The notes: generated from the letters alone by a model not told the origin. Numbered from the stretch's first letter, positions 18,764 through 28,172 are shown. The stretch: 64,000 nt of DNA from Enteractinococcus helveticum (GCF_001657475.1 NZ_LXEY01000018.1:156756-220755); one strand, 5' to 3'. A program made the numbers and translations.

Positions 18764-20848
18764 GTGCCACAAACAGATGCTTTATTCGACCTACCGGAAC
18801 ACCGGGCGACCCTACCGCCGGCACCTGATGGGTGGCCAAAACAACCGGTAGCCAAAATCCTGCTCGAAGCACCGGTACTGCATCTGGACCGGCACTTCGA
18901 CTACCTGATCCCCAAAGAACTCGATGCTGCAGCCCAACCTGGGGTTCGAGTAAAAGTCCGGTTTGGGCACCAGCAGCTCTTCGGGTGGCTCATCCGGCGC
19001 ACCGACACCATTGAGACCGCAGCGCGTCTGACGACCATCAAAACGGTTGTCTCCGCACTGCCCGTACTCGAAGCCAAGGTGTTTGAGCTGGCACAACAGA
19101 TCGCGCAACACTATGGATCCATTACCGCCGATGTGTTGCGCGTCGTGGTGCCTCGTCGTGTCGCCGGGGTGGAACGCGAAATCGCAGAGCAAATAGCAGA
19201 TCACAGCATCCCGGCACCGCCGCCCATCCCCGAAGCCAAAGAAGCACCGCTCACCGATAGCGGTGCACCAGATTTCCGGTGGGATCTACTCGACGGTGCC
19301 GAACAACTCTTCACCCCAGAACACCACGGCCACTATGCACTCACGCTACCCAGCGCTCATGGGAGCTGGGATGCGATGGGTGTCCTTGCTGATGCCGCAC
19401 ATCGACTGGCCGCCAGCCAACAAAACACGCTCATTGTCGTACCAGACCATAAACACCTCTCCAGGCTGCAACGTCACCTTGAGGATCGGATCGGGTCGCG
19501 TGCTTTTGTCATGCTCAGCGGCGAACAGGGCAATACCGCCCGCTACCGGTCGTTTTTGAAAATCCTGACCGGCCAACACCGAGTAGTGATCGGTACCCGC
19601 TCGGCCATCTGGGCCCCCCTGGAACACATCGACGCGATCGTGGTGTGGGAGCCCACCAGCGAGCATCTCATTGAACCGCGCACGCCGTATTTCCATGTCC
19701 ACACCGTGGCACGGTTCCGCGCGTCCCAACACGGAGCTCGGCTGGTGCTGGCCTCCACCTCACGAGCGCTGGAAATTCAACACCTGGTTGCCAACGGACA
19801 ACTCCAACAAATCGGTGCGGATCGACCAACACGCAAAGCTCTTGCGCCCAGGGTCGTGGCTACTGCTGACTCATTTCATGCCGAGCGCGACCCACTGGCC
19901 CAGATCGCCCGCATCCCACACCTGGCGCACCAAACAGCCCGTGAAGCCCTCGATGGCAAACACGGACGCCCCGGACCCGTCCTAGTACAAGTCGCTCGCG
20001 CAGGCTTTATCCCCGGACTATTCTGTACCAACTGCGGTGAATCAGCCCGGTGTCGACACTGCACTGGCCCACTTGGATTCACCGATCGGTTTGCCGTCGA
20101 ACGCCACGAGGCGACCTGCCGTTGGTGCGGCATCAAAGAACGCCATTTTGCCTGCACCAACTGCGGTGGTCGACAGCTGCGTGCCGGAGCTCGCGGCGTA
20201 CGCCGTACTGCGGATGAATTGGGGCGCGCTTTTCCCATGACACCTGTGATGTCATCCTCGGCTGACCACATGCTTGTCACCGTGGGGGAGCAGCCGGCCA
20301 TTGTTATTGCCACCCCAGGTGCCGAACCGGTCGCCACCGACGGTTATGCCGCAGCACTCCTGCTCGACGGCGATGCACAACTCCAGCGAGAAGGACTCAA
20401 TGTCCCAGAGCAGGTGCTTGGCCACTGGATGCGAGCCGCAACGTTAGTGCGGCCTTCCACCCAAGGTGGCACCGTCGTCGTGACAGCAGAATATGACGAC
20501 GCCGTGGCAGCACTTGTTCAAATGAATCCCATTGCCTGGGCCACCCGTCAACTGGCACAACGTCAACAATTGGGTCTACCTCCTGCCATGCGTGTGGCCG
20601 AGTTGATCGGACCATCCCATGAGGTACAGAAAACGATTCGGAATACTCCGCTGCCGTACCAATCGGAAGAGTCTCCGTGGATCGGGCCGGTGCCGGTGGA
20701 TGAAGCTACGCATCGAGCGCTGTTATTCTTCCCGGATCATGTCGCAGAACAGGTCGTGGGAGCACTAAAAACGACTCGTGCACAACTTTCGGCGCGCGGG
20801 GAGACAACCTCCGTGCGCTTGCGCATAGATCCCACCGATGTGCTGTAA
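18764..20848 (+). CDS. priA: Primosomal protein N' (PriA), helicase motifs degenerate
   Basis: Replication-restart factor. The zinc-binding region is intact, with cysteine pairs in CTNCGESARCRHC, CRWCG and CTNCGG. The N-terminal 3'-DNA-binding domain (HLDRHFDYLIP, VKVRFGHQQLFGWLI) is clear, and VVIGTRSAIWAPL marks the helicase-like region. No GxxGxGKT Walker A is present, and the DEEH box is replaced by VVWEPTS. Such loss is usual for actinobacterial PriA, so this is probably a DNA-structure-binding scaffold, not an active helicase. GTG start, 694 residues. Confidence 0.9.
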   Translation: MPQTDALFDLPEHRATLPPAPDGWPKQPVAKILLEAPVLHLDRHFDYLIPKELDAAAQPGVRVKVRFGHQQLFGWLIRRTDTIETAARLTTIKTVVSALPVLEAKVFELAQQIAQHYGSITADVLRVVVPRRVAGVEREIAEQIADHSIPAPPPIPEAKEAPLTDSGAPDFRWDLLDGAEQLFTPEHHGHYALTLPSAHGSWDAMGVLADAAHRLAASQQNTLIVVPDHKHLSRLQRHLEDRIGSRAFVMLSGEQGNTARYRSFLKILTGQHRVVIGTRSAIWAPLEHIDAIVVWEPTSEHLIEPRTPYFHVHTVARFRASQHGARLVLASTSRALEIQHLVANGQLQQIGADRPTRKALAPRVVATADSFHAERDPLAQIARIPHLAHQTAREALDGKHGRPGPVLVQVARAGFIPGLFCTNCGESARCRHCTGPLGFTDRFAVERHEATCRWCGIKERHFACTNCGGRQLRAGARGVRRTADELGRAFPMTPVMSSSADHMLVTVGEQPAIVIATPGAEPVATDGYAAALLLDGDAQLQREGLNVPEQVLGHWMRAATLVRPSTQGGTVVVTAEYDDAVAALVQMNPIAWATRQLAQRQQLGLPPAMRVAELIGPSHEVQKTIRNTPLPYQSEESPWIGPVPVDEATHRALLFFPDHVAEQVVGALKTTRAQLSARGETTSVRLRIDPTDVL

Positions 20849-21063
20849 GCCATTGGTGGAACGGGGCGCTCATAAGCCTCAGGCCGAGCGCTCTGGCTTC
20901 TCAACAGAGGACTGCGCCGTGGGATGCAGCGCTGACCAGTCACACTAGATCGTCGACCTGTCCAATGAATTCCCTCTTCTTGATGAACCGCCCAATATTG
21001 TCGATTTGGCCCATATCGACATGCTCCAGGCGATGTGAAGCGCAACCAAGGTCACAGGGGTTT
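20849..21063. other. Non-coding spacer between priA and the yhcG pseudogene
   Basis: 215 bases between convergent genes. A short imperfect inverted repeat (GCGCTC with GAGCGC) lies just after priA, with no T tract. On the minus strand about 35 codons before a stop read protein-like but match nothing I can name. No RNA gene is evident. Confidence 0.4.
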
Positions 21064-22104
21064 TCAGGAGTCTTCGGTATTTTCAATCTGATCGAACGCT
21101 GCCGAGAGTTCATCCTCACCCGGTAAACCTTTTTTCTCATCCGTTGGTAAGGACTCATAGGTGTAGGTTGCCACTGCCATGGGCGAGTCTGACCGGCTGA
21201 GGGCATAGCGGACGCTGTGGTCGTTTTTGCTGCCGCAGATGAGGATGCCAACCGTCTGGTTATGTGCTTCGCGTTTGAGCTGATCATCGACGACTGCTAC
21301 ATAGAAATTCAGCTTGCCCGCATATTCGGGCTGGAATTTGCCGGTTTTGAGTTCGATGACGAAGTAGCGCAGCTGTTCGACATGAAAGAACAACAAATCG
21401 ATGTAGTAGTCGTCCCCACCGACTTCGATGTGGACTTGGCGTCCTACGAACGCAAAACCAGGTCCCAGCTCACGCAAAGTCTCAACGATTCGATCGGTCA
21501 GCGCTTGTTCGACATCCCGTTCGGCGACTTCGCCAGACAAACCCAGAAACTCGAAAGCATATGGGTCTTTGGCCACTTGCTGTGTCAGCTCGGATTCGGC
21601 AGCGGGTAGGCGTTGAGGGAAATTCGACGGCGCGGCACCGGTGCACTCGATCGTATTGTTTTTGATCATGTTCAGCAACACATTGCGTGACCACCCGTAT
21701 TCCACGGCTGCAGCCGCATACCACCGCCGTGCTTCATGGCTTAAAGGCTTGTCTAACAGGGTCCGAATGTGGCCCCAGGGTCATTGCGCCACAGGCTGTG
21801 GCGCAATTTGTTCCACGTTCCAATGCCGCGCAAAAGTGGTCATGTATTGAAGGTTGCGAGGCGAGAAGCCCCGCATATCAGGGAACTCGGCCCGTAGGTC
21901 TTCGGCGAGCCGTGCGATGACTTTGCTGCCCCAGCCCTGTGCTTCTTGCCGCTGCAGAATCTCTTTGCCGATGGATCAATACAGTTGGATCAGTTCGGTA
22001 TTAATTGTGCGCCGAGCCTGGAGCTGGGCTTGGTGTACACGCTGTTTGAGCGCTTCAAGAGTCTGGCGGTAGTCGTTGGGAAGAGCAAGATCTGCAGAAG
22101 CCAT
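21064..22104 (-). pseudogene. YhcG/DUF1016-family PDDEXK nuclease, broken by two in-frame stops
   Basis: Reading the minus strand from ATG 22104 (behind GGAGAATAAGAAC), one frame encodes the whole family protein of about 346 codons: the N-terminal DUF1016 helical domain (LEALKQRVHQAQLQARRTIN, SIGKEILQRQEAQGWGSKV, GFSPRNLQYM) and the C-terminal PD-(D/E)XK domain (DDYYIDLLFFHVEQLRYFVI, ELKTGKF). Two TGA codons interrupt it. One is at 21976-21978, where the family has Trp after ELY; the other is at 21781-21783, in the QLPWGH motif. No frameshift is needed. The C-terminal nuclease half could still be translated from GTG 21705. Such proteins are accessory, often near restriction or toxin loci. Confidence 0.85.
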
Positions 22105-22215
22105 GTTCTTATTCTCCAGCCTGGCCTTATCGTCCATGCGCGTATGTCGTAGTACCGGTCTGGGTAATGGCCGCGCCACCATGAACCAATGGGAACATGA
22201 CAGCCGAACTACCTG

Positions 22216-22819
22216 TCAGATTCCCGAGGTGTCCCTCTTGGCTCGTCTGCCGTGGCGTTTCACAGCTTCGTTCATCAGCACGAGCATCATGATGAGCAAG
22301 CCCACACCGGCTATCGGTACCAGGTCAAGTGGCAGAGTAGCAAAGCTGCCAAACTCACCGGAGGATTGCCCGTCGGGTAACAGCTCTTCGAAGTACGCCA
22401 GAACCCGATCTTTATCCTTCGGGGCAAATTTCCGACCACCATCTGGCCGCGGGGCATTTGTCACGATTTCTACAACGGCGGACCTCAGCGGTGTGGGTGC
22501 GAACAAATTGCAGATTCGCCTCCACGTAGCCGGCCACCTTGGCACTAACTGTAGGCGCCACGGATAGCCGTGTTTCAATGGCTGATCCTGCACGAGTGTA
22601 GACATCGAGGACCACGTGTTGCAGTAAATCGTCTTTGCCATCGAAGTAATAGAGCACGACACCTTTGCTCACTTGGGCTCGGCGTGCGATTTCTGCTAGT
22701 GAAGCCCCCGAGTAACCCACCTCCGACAACGTGTCGATGGCACAGCCAATGATCTATGATCGTCGAACTGATTCAGTGAATGTCGGAGCTTTATTAGAAG
22801 GTTCTAACCGTATGACCAA
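22216..22819 (-). pseudogene. TetR-family transcriptional regulator, broken by a stop and a frameshift
   Basis: The minus strand encodes a TetR helix-turn-helix: ESVRRS, stop, then IIGCAIDTLSEVGYSGASLA and EIARRAQVSKGVVLYYFDGK. The TAG at 22754-22756 stands where Gln is usual. Farther on, homology moves to another frame near 22474-22492, giving RSAVVEIVTNAPRPDGG and KDRVLAYFEELLPDGQSSGEF. The last 35 residues (LPLDLVPIAGVGLLIMMLVL) look like a membrane helix rather than a TetR tail, so the 3' end may be rearranged too. The 5' limit (TTG 22819) is uncertain. With two lesions the gene is very likely dead. Confidence 0.78.
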
Positions 22820-23052
22820 ATCCGGCACGAGAGGTCAGAGTCGACAAGAAAAATGTGATATTTTTCTCCAACTCTGATGAGTTGTTGGGCAAATATGTGG
22901 CCAGGTAGTGAGGGGGACAGTCGCCTTGGTGCATCGTGGGGTGGTGACAGCGCTCGCAGAAGACAGCGTACATCTAGTGATCTGCAGATGCGTTAGAAGG
23001 GGCCGACAGTCGGTAGGTACGGATGCGTCTGACGTGCTGGGATGGCAGCTGT
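22820..23052. other. Non-coding spacer upstream of the tetR pseudogene
   Basis: 233 bases between the 5' end of the tetR relic and the 3' end of the dapA-like gene (both on the minus strand). It is not coding in any frame I can support, and no terminator, RNA gene or repeat was recognised. Confidence 0.4.
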
Positions 23053-23955
23053 TTATCTAGATAGTTCAAGTGCGTCAACAACTTCAGCGACGCGTGCTCG
23101 TTGACTGTGCGACAGGCCTTGGATCGGCAATGGCAAACTCTGGTACGGCACCAGACCCAGGTATTCGGCGATTGCTGCGGTCACGCGCAGGCTTCCACCG
23201 AATCCTGTAAATAGGTTCCATAACGGGGTCAGGCGTTGAGCTTCTTGCAGCGCGTCGTCGTTTCGGTGTTGTTGTATGGCTCTTGTGATGGCCAGTGCGA
23301 GATCGGGTAGCGTCCCGCCAATCACTGAATACCATGCATCACAGCCCGCAGTGAGACCATTGGCTGCAAACGCGTCGCCTGACACCCCAATGGTGACGTG
23401 ATCAGGAATGATGGCTCGTATCGCGGTGACATGCTCGCGTGCTTTCGCCGGTTCGGCTGGTACTCCAGGGATCCTGAGTGATGCGATGCCCGGCAACGCT
23501 GCGATACGTGCGTAGAGCTCGGTGCTGAACGTGAAATGCGTGGTCCCAGGATTGTCGTAGACGATGATGGGCGAATCGGTATGTTGTGTCACCGTGTCAA
23601 AGAGCTCCAAGACATCGTGTTCGGTCAGTGGCTGGTAGGTCATCGGAGCCAAGAGCAAGCCAGCGACTCCGGCACGTTGTGCGCTGTCAATATTCGTAAG
23701 GATCTGCGATGTCCGAAGCGCCCCAATGCCAACGAACACCGGTGTGGTTCCTGCGTGTTCGACTGCTAAGTGCGCGATGCGATCACGTTCATGGGCAGTC
23801 AGATAGGCGTAGGAGCCAGTGGATCCAAGGACGGTGATGGAATCGACGCCTGCTGTAGATAATCGCTGTATCAAGCCGACAAAAGCAGCCTCGTGGATCT
23901 CGTAATCTGCTAGTGGGGTGAGTGGGAATGCGCTGAGACCAGTAAATAATGACAT
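23053..23955 (-). CDS. DapA-like (dihydrodipicolinate synthase / N-acetylneuraminate lyase) family protein lacking the Schiff-base lysine
   Basis: 300-residue (beta/alpha)8 aldolase-family protein with SAFPLTPL, VLGSTGSYAYLT (usual GTTGE region), IIVYDNPGTT (catalytic Tyr) and the GCDAWYSVIGG segment. In this superfamily a Lys in a G-I-K-(D/E) motif forms the Schiff base with the substrate. Here the segment reads GIASLRIPG, with Arg161 (codon AGG, bases 23473-23475 on the minus strand). Position 161 is the same number as the E. coli DapA lysine. The protein is otherwise complete, so it may have lost or changed its activity. Substrate unknown. It stands alone beside two pseudogenes. Confidence 0.82.
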   Translation of the reverse strand: MSLFTGLSAFPLTPLADYEIHEAAFVGLIQRLSTAGVDSITVLGSTGSYAYLTAHERDRIAHLAVEHAGTTPVFVGIGALRTSQILTNIDSAQRAGVAGLLLAPMTYQPLTEHDVLELFDTVTQHTDSPIIVYDNPGTTHFTFSTELYARIAALPGIASLRIPGVPAEPAKAREHVTAIRAIIPDHVTIGVSGDAFAANGLTAGCDAWYSVIGGTLPDLALAITRAIQQHRNDDALQEAQRLTPLWNLFTGFGGSLRVTAAIAEYLGLVPYQSLPLPIQGLSHSQRARVAEVVDALELSR

Positions 23956-24117
23956 GTGGATTTCCTCGTGGGGTCAGGCCTGAGAAGTTCTGTCGACTCA
24001 ATCTACCGTCTACATAGGCACCTGTAGCCGTTTGCCATGGGGTTGCGAGGTTTTGATCTGCCATGCCATGGCGTATCGTTGGGCTGACTAATCTGAAGAG
24101 CGATCACTGGGGGTTCC

Positions 24118-25173
24118 ATGAGGATTCCGACAACGATGCGAGCAGCCGTGATCCACGACCACGGCGGGTACGAAGTCCTCGAGGTCAAAGACGTCGACGT
24201 GCCATCCGTACAGCCCGGCGAGGTCCTCATCGAAGTTCGTTCTGCCGCATTGAATAATACCGACCTGTGGACCAGACAAGGTGCATACGGTAGCCCCGAG
24301 AATCCCAACGCCTTGTCAGGCTGGCGGGGACCCATAACCTTCCCACGCATTCAAGGCGCCGACGTCGCCGGACGGGTGGTTGCAGTCGGTAGCGCTCAAG
24401 ATGAACAGCTCATCGGCGCCAGAGTGGTCATTGATCCGGCAATCTATGACACTGCCAGCCCAGATGCCAACCCTGTGGGCCTGATGGGTAGCGAGCGCGA
24501 TGGCGGATATGCCCAATATGTCACCGCACCAACCGCACGAGTCCACGACATGACAGATGCCCCGTTGACCGACGACCAGTTGGCAACGCTGCCCACCGCC
24601 TACGGCACGGCCCTGGGCATGATGGAGCGTGGAAGAGTACAAGCGGGGCAGACCGTCTTAGTCTCGGGCGCTTCCGGCGGTGTAGGACTGGGGCTGGTGC
24701 AACTGGCTCGCGCTCGCGGTGCTCGCGTATTGGCCATCAGCAGTGGTTCAAAACGTAAAGCTGTCCAACAGGCCGGTGCGCATGAAGTCCTCGACAGGGC
24801 GTATAGCATCGTCGAACAGGTCCACGCTGTGGCACCACAGGGTATCGATATTGGACTTGATGTGGTCGCCGGTGACCTGCTCCGTGATGGCTTGCCGCTG
24901 CTCAAGGAAAGTGGCCGGTGGGTCGTGTCGGGAGCACTGGGCGGTTACGATGTGCGCTTTGATGTCCGTCGTCTGTATTTACACAATGCACAGCTCATCG
25001 GATCCTCCATGCACACGCCAACACACTTTGACTTATTGATGCAGCTGGCTCGTAGCGGTGCCGTTGATCCCGTGATTGCAGCTGCCTATTCGCTGGACGA
25101 CGTGCATCAAGCGCAGCAGACGCTGGAACGCCGGACGCACGTAGGCAAAATCGTGTTACATCCGTGGCCATAA
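24118..25173 (+). CDS. MDR-superfamily alcohol dehydrogenase / quinone oxidoreductase-like protein
   Basis: 351 residues. The GroES-like N-terminal domain (RAAVIHDHGGYEVLEVKDVD, VRSAALNNTDLWTRQG, IQGADVAGRVVAVG) is followed by a Rossmann domain with ASGGVGLGLVQLARARGA. The catalytic zinc Cys of classical alcohol dehydrogenases is replaced by Asn (NNTD), which points to a zinc-independent quinone-reductase-type enzyme with NADPH. The ATG follows GGGGGTTCC, and the gene diverges from the dapA-like gene. The substrate cannot be predicted. Confidence 0.85.
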   Translation: MRIPTTMRAAVIHDHGGYEVLEVKDVDVPSVQPGEVLIEVRSAALNNTDLWTRQGAYGSPENPNALSGWRGPITFPRIQGADVAGRVVAVGSAQDEQLIGARVVIDPAIYDTASPDANPVGLMGSERDGGYAQYVTAPTARVHDMTDAPLTDDQLATLPTAYGTALGMMERGRVQAGQTVLVSGASGGVGLGLVQLARARGARVLAISSGSKRKAVQQAGAHEVLDRAYSIVEQVHAVAPQGIDIGLDVVAGDLLRDGLPLLKESGRWVVSGALGGYDVRFDVRRLYLHNAQLIGSSMHTPTHFDLLMQLARSGAVDPVIAAAYSLDDVHQAQQTLERRTHVGKIVLHPWP

Positions 25174-25247
25174 CATCCTAGAGAATCCGGCAGGTTACAC
25201 AACATCGCCTGTCAGCTAGGCTAGGAGACAAGCTGCGGAGGTGACCT

Positions 25248-25577
25248 ATGCGACGCCGTATCATGATCGGGCTAGGCATTCTAGTAGCCCTGGCCGGATT
25301 GCTGGTCGTGATGCTCATGGGCATAGCGCGCGGATGGAATCTGGGCGGTATCGTCTGGATGGTGCTGAGCTGTCTGTTCATTATTGGGCTCACGGTGCGC
25401 TGTATCCGTGCGGCACCCGGACGGCGCATGCGCGAGACCTTCGGCCCGATCGTGGATGCCGGGGATGTCTACCAGAAGCATCTGATGGGGCGCCCGACAG
25501 CACAAGAAAGTCTCTACGAAGCATCCAAGTTGATCCCGCGCGATAAATACAGTTCTGAAGAAAGGCCAGAACGGTGA
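25248..25577 (+). CDS. Small hypothetical membrane protein
   Basis: 109 residues with a strong ribosome-binding site (GGAGGTGA) before ATG 25248. Two predicted membrane helices (about residues 5-27 and 33-52) follow a basic N-terminus MRRRIM, so the N-terminus should be cytosolic. A soluble C-terminal tail of about 55 residues (RAAPGRRMRETFGPIVDAGD onward) carries no motif I know. Not recognised. Real on grounds of start signal and coherent topology. It is convergent with the hydrolase at 25585, 7 bp away. Confidence 0.7.
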   Translation: MRRRIMIGLGILVALAGLLVVMLMGIARGWNLGGIVWMVLSCLFIIGLTVRCIRAAPGRRMRETFGPIVDAGDVYQKHLMGRPTAQESLYEASKLIPRDKYSSEERPER

Positions 25578-25584
25578 GCCGCTA

Positions 25585-26541
25585 CTAAGCATCCGTCAGG
25601 CGAGACACCATCAACACTGCCACGGCACCCGACCGTTCGTAATGCATCAGGTGTCCGGTGTGCTGCAAAACGTACGTTTCGACGTCGTCGGTGGCCAACA
25701 CCTCGGCCAGGACTGATATATCCTGCGGGGATGACAGCTCGTCGTCGGCGCCACCAATCATGGTCACCGGCACACACAAGCGATCAGCGAAATCAGCCAC
25801 CGTGTGCGTGATGGAGGCCTGATAAGCCTCCAACAGCGTTGCCGGGGAGTCAAAGCCGGAGAAGTATGCCTGGTGCTGATCATGGGTATAAGCCAACACG
25901 CGAGGATCATCGGTTTTGGTCATGAACGCGCCGGTGGCCCACACAATAAGCTTATTTCCCAGCAGGCGACGCCCCACCGCTGACGGCAACGCCGCACAGA
26001 GCCGATAAAACCCATCGGTCACCAGCGTTGCGGCACGGTCCACCGGTGTTCCAGCGTCCAGGGCTGGTTTGGCAATCGGATTCAATAACACCAGGTGCGG
26101 GTAATCCACCGCGTCGGCAGCCACCGCGGCGGCTGCAGTGACTGACCCAAAAGAGTGGCCCACCAGGATAGGGGAGGTCATAGACTTGGCGATCTGGTTG
26201 ACGATGTGCCCATAGTGTTCAACGCTGTGGGGGGCATCAGGCATCGCGCCCGAAACACCAAACCCCGGCAGATCAGGCACCCAGACCTCATATGGGGTCA
26301 ACCCATCGACAATCAGCTCCAGCCCGTGGTGATCGCCGCGGAACCCATGCACCGCCAGTAACTGCGGTGCACCAGGCGGCCCGGGGTATTTGAACACGGC
26401 CACCTCAAAGGGCACCCCTGAGACCGGGTCGGTGACCGTCACCCCGAATCGCTGAGGATCCCGCTGGACGTGTCCGGTTAATACGGCGCGGTCACGAACT
26501 AAAAACCGCGGTCGCAACCGGGCGGCAATCCCATCACTCAT
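25585..26541 (-). CDS. Alpha/beta hydrolase
   Basis: 318-residue alpha/beta-hydrolase fold. The oxyanion/early motif is LLAVHGFRGDHHG; the nucleophile elbow is VGHSFGSVTA, with the catalytic Ser; the acidic residue is probably in MIGGADDELSSP; the His is in LQHTGHLMHYE near the C-terminus. An N-terminal stretch of about 55 residues precedes the fold. No signal peptide, so it is cytosolic. The substrate cannot be inferred; neighbours are unrelated (membrane protein, divergent glpK). Confidence 0.85.
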   Translation of the reverse strand: MSDGIAARLRPRFLVRDRAVLTGHVQRDPQRFGVTVTDPVSGVPFEVAVFKYPGPPGAPQLLAVHGFRGDHHGLELIVDGLTPYEVWVPDLPGFGVSGAMPDAPHSVEHYGHIVNQIAKSMTSPILVGHSFGSVTAAAAVAADAVDYPHLVLLNPIAKPALDAGTPVDRAATLVTDGFYRLCAALPSAVGRRLLGNKLIVWATGAFMTKTDDPRVLAYTHDQHQAYFSGFDSPATLLEAYQASITHTVADFADRLCVPVTMIGGADDELSSPQDISVLAEVLATDDVETYVLQHTGHLMHYERSGAVAVLMVSRLTDA

Positions 26542-26620
26542 AGCGACCAGTCTATAGATTCAGCACACGACATCGCTGCACGAGTGACCTAGGGCGCAGC
26601 AATGTGGTTAAGTAACGCTT

Positions 26621-28153
26621 ATGGTTGCAGCATCAACACCGACGATCATCATGGCCCTTGATCTGGGCACCACCTCCACCCGGGTGGCCCTGTACGACGC
26701 CGAGGGCAACACCGTCACCATCGTGGCCCGCGAACACCAACAGTATTTCCCGCAGCCCGGCTGGGTGGAACACGACGCCACCGAGATCTGGGCCAATATC
26801 CGCGAGCTGTCGGCGCTCGCATTAGCCCGCGCCCACCTGACCGCCGCCGATATCGCTGCAATCGGAATTACCAACCAGCGCGAAACCATTGTCGCCTGGG
26901 ATGCCACCACCTCGGTGCCCGTGCACCGGGCGATCGTGTGGCAGGATGCTCGCACCGATGCCCACATCGAACACCTGATCGCAAACGGCCACAACTCCGC
27001 GATGCAGCAAGCCACCGGGCTGAACCTGTCAGCCTATTTCTCGGCGCCCAAAATGGCCTGGTTATTAGCAAATAACGACGACGCTGCCCGCTTAGCCCAA
27101 GCGGGCACCCTGCGCTTTGGCACGATTGATTCCTGGATCATTTGGAACCTGACCGGTGGGACCGTGCACGCCACGGACATTACCAACGCCTCACGCACCT
27201 CGCTGATGAATATCCACACCGGGGCCTGGGACTACCAGCTGGGCCGCGTGTTCGGCATCGAGCCCAAGATACTGGAATCTGCCCTGCCACAGATCCACCC
27301 CTCGGTCCACGATTATGGCACCGTGACCCCGGGCCTGGCCGTTGCAGGGGTGCCGATCACCGGCGTACTGGGCGACCAGCAGGCGGCAAGCTTTGGTCAA
27401 ACCATCTTCTCGGCCGGTGAGGCCAAGAACACCTACGGCACCGGGTGTTTTCTGCTGTATAACACCGGCCACGAACCAGTGTTATCGTCGTCGGGATTAC
27501 TGACCACGGTTGCCTACCAACTGCCGGGCCAAGACCCCGTCTACGCGCTGGAAGGTTCGGTGGCCCAGGCCGGTTCGGTCGTCCAGTGGCTGCGCGACCA
27601 GCTGGGCATTATCCAGCACTCGGCAGATATCGAAGCCCTGGCCAATAGCGTCGAAGACCACGGGGGAGTGTACTTCGTACCGGCATTCTCGGGCCTTTTT
27701 GCACCGTGGTGGCGCCCGGATGCCTCCGGAACAATCATCGGGCTGACCAGTTATGCCACCGCCGGCCACATCGCCCGCGCCGCCCTGGACGCCACCGCGT
27801 ATCAAACTCTCGACGTGGTAGCGGCCGTGGAAGCCGACACCGGAGCAACACTGCGCCGCCTGAATGTTGACGGCGGTATGAGCATTAACGATCAGCTGAT
27901 GCAATTCCAAGCCGACATTCTCGACGTCGAGATCCACCGCAACGCCGATGTGGAAACCACCGCCCGCGGCGCTGCTTATGCAGCCGGTCTGGGTGCCGGC
28001 ATTTGGGCCTCAACCCAGCAGCTTCGCGCCCTGTGGCAGTCCGGTGGCCACTGGAGCCCACATATTGACCCGGATAAACGCGCCCGATTGATCTCCGGCT
28101 GGCACGCTGCAATTGACCACGCGATTGGGTGGCCAGTTGAACAACCGGGTTAG
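26621..28153 (+). CDS. glpK: Glycerol kinase
   Basis: Phosphorylates glycerol to glycerol 3-phosphate. FGGY-family motifs are present: ALDLGTTSTRVALYD at the N-terminus, QPGWVEHDATEIW, GITNQRET, IVWQDARTD, TGVLGDQQAASFGQ and YGTGCFLL in the ATPase core, and LNVDGGMSINDQLMQFQAD. The usual DQGTTS is DLGTTS here. 510 residues, with ATG 26621 as start. No glpF or glpD is adjacent. Assignment to glycerol rather than another polyol rests on the full motif set. Confidence 0.9.
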   Translation: MVAASTPTIIMALDLGTTSTRVALYDAEGNTVTIVAREHQQYFPQPGWVEHDATEIWANIRELSALALARAHLTAADIAAIGITNQRETIVAWDATTSVPVHRAIVWQDARTDAHIEHLIANGHNSAMQQATGLNLSAYFSAPKMAWLLANNDDAARLAQAGTLRFGTIDSWIIWNLTGGTVHATDITNASRTSLMNIHTGAWDYQLGRVFGIEPKILESALPQIHPSVHDYGTVTPGLAVAGVPITGVLGDQQAASFGQTIFSAGEAKNTYGTGCFLLYNTGHEPVLSSSGLLTTVAYQLPGQDPVYALEGSVAQAGSVVQWLRDQLGIIQHSADIEALANSVEDHGGVYFVPAFSGLFAPWWRPDASGTIIGLTSYATAGHIARAALDATAYQTLDVVAAVEADTGATLRRLNVDGGMSINDQLMQFQADILDVEIHRNADVETTARGAAYAAGLGAGIWASTQQLRALWQSGGHWSPHIDPDKRARLISGWHAAIDHAIGWPVEQPG

Positions 28154-28157
28154 AATA

Positions 28158-28172
28158 CTAGTCTTAGACTAG
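28158..28172. repeat. Perfect short palindrome upstream of leuS
   Basis: CTAGTC and GACTAG flank a TTA loop, 5 bases after the glpK stop and 35 bases before the leuS start. It could be an operator or a weak glpK 3' hairpin; there is no T tract after it. A TAGAAT at 28151-28156 could be a -10 element, but no partner -35 was seen. Confidence 0.35.

Noticed and set aside
22412..22729. Reading the tetR fragment as an intact small regulator
   Set aside because: It lacks the first helix because of the upstream TAG and ends in a frameshifted tail; the homology clearly continues in another frame.
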